From Halonatronomonas sp051745425 (GTDB lineage: Bacteria > Bacillota > Halanaerobiia > Halanaerobiales > Halarsenatibacteraceae): a stretch of DNA of 6,161 nt. The notes beneath the pieces were generated by a model. That model was not told where the DNA came from, did not search any database, and was given only the letters and a program-made list of their open reading frames with translations. Location of the stretch: positions 1-6,161 of the forward strand of contig JBNJEB010000092.1 in NCBI GenBank assembly GCA_051745425.1, written 5' to 3'. The position numbers were made by a program, and so were the translations under genes. Positions 6,157-6,161 of this stretch are shown here, piece by piece (position 1 is the first letter of the stretch; every line of letters begins with the position of its first letter).

Positions 6157-6161
6157 AGTTT

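Overview
The window carries part of a heme-supply operon on the + strand, then a membrane transporter, then a convergent pair of cytochrome c maturation genes on the - strand. Gene order is hemB (3' part only) > radical SAM AhbD/NirJ2-like > fused AhbA-AhbB siroheme decarboxylase > hemL > MATE transporter, facing ccmD < ccmC. There is no rRNA, tRNA, CRISPR array, insertion sequence or gene-free stretch over 300 bases. Coding density is nearly complete.

Organism: AT-rich codon use, strong GGAG/GGGA ribosome binding sites, C5-type ALA synthesis (hemL) and siroheme-route heme genes point to an anaerobic low-GC bacterium of the Firmicutes/Halanaerobiales kind, or a relative that respires with c-type cytochromes. 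This is inferred from gene content and sequence style. No marker gene fixes the lineage.

Bases 1-3868 form a tightly packed operon. The gap from hemB to the radical SAM gene is 1 nt, the radical SAM gene and the decarboxylase overlap by 8 nt, and hemL starts 2 nt after the decarboxylase. HemL makes 5-aminolevulinate from glutamate-1-semialdehyde, and HemB condenses two of these into porphobilinogen. After the siroheme steps (genes not in view), AhbAB removes two acetate carboxyl groups from siroheme. A radical SAM enzyme then finishes the conversion to heme b. The full route needs two radical SAM enzymes (AhbC and AhbD). Only one is here and it looks more like AhbD, so AhbC should lie upstream or elsewhere.

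Bases 3869-5298 hold a MATE-family exporter, preceded by a good extended -10 promoter (TGATATAAT), so it may be transcribed at least partly on its own. Bases 5295-6156 on the - strand hold ccmC, which handles heme for cytochrome c maturation, followed by a 47-residue ccmD-like gene that is easy to miss. The ccmD stop overlaps the MATE stop by 4 nt. The window therefore joins heme synthesis to heme attachment, consistent with a cytochrome-c-using anaerobe that makes heme by the siroheme route.
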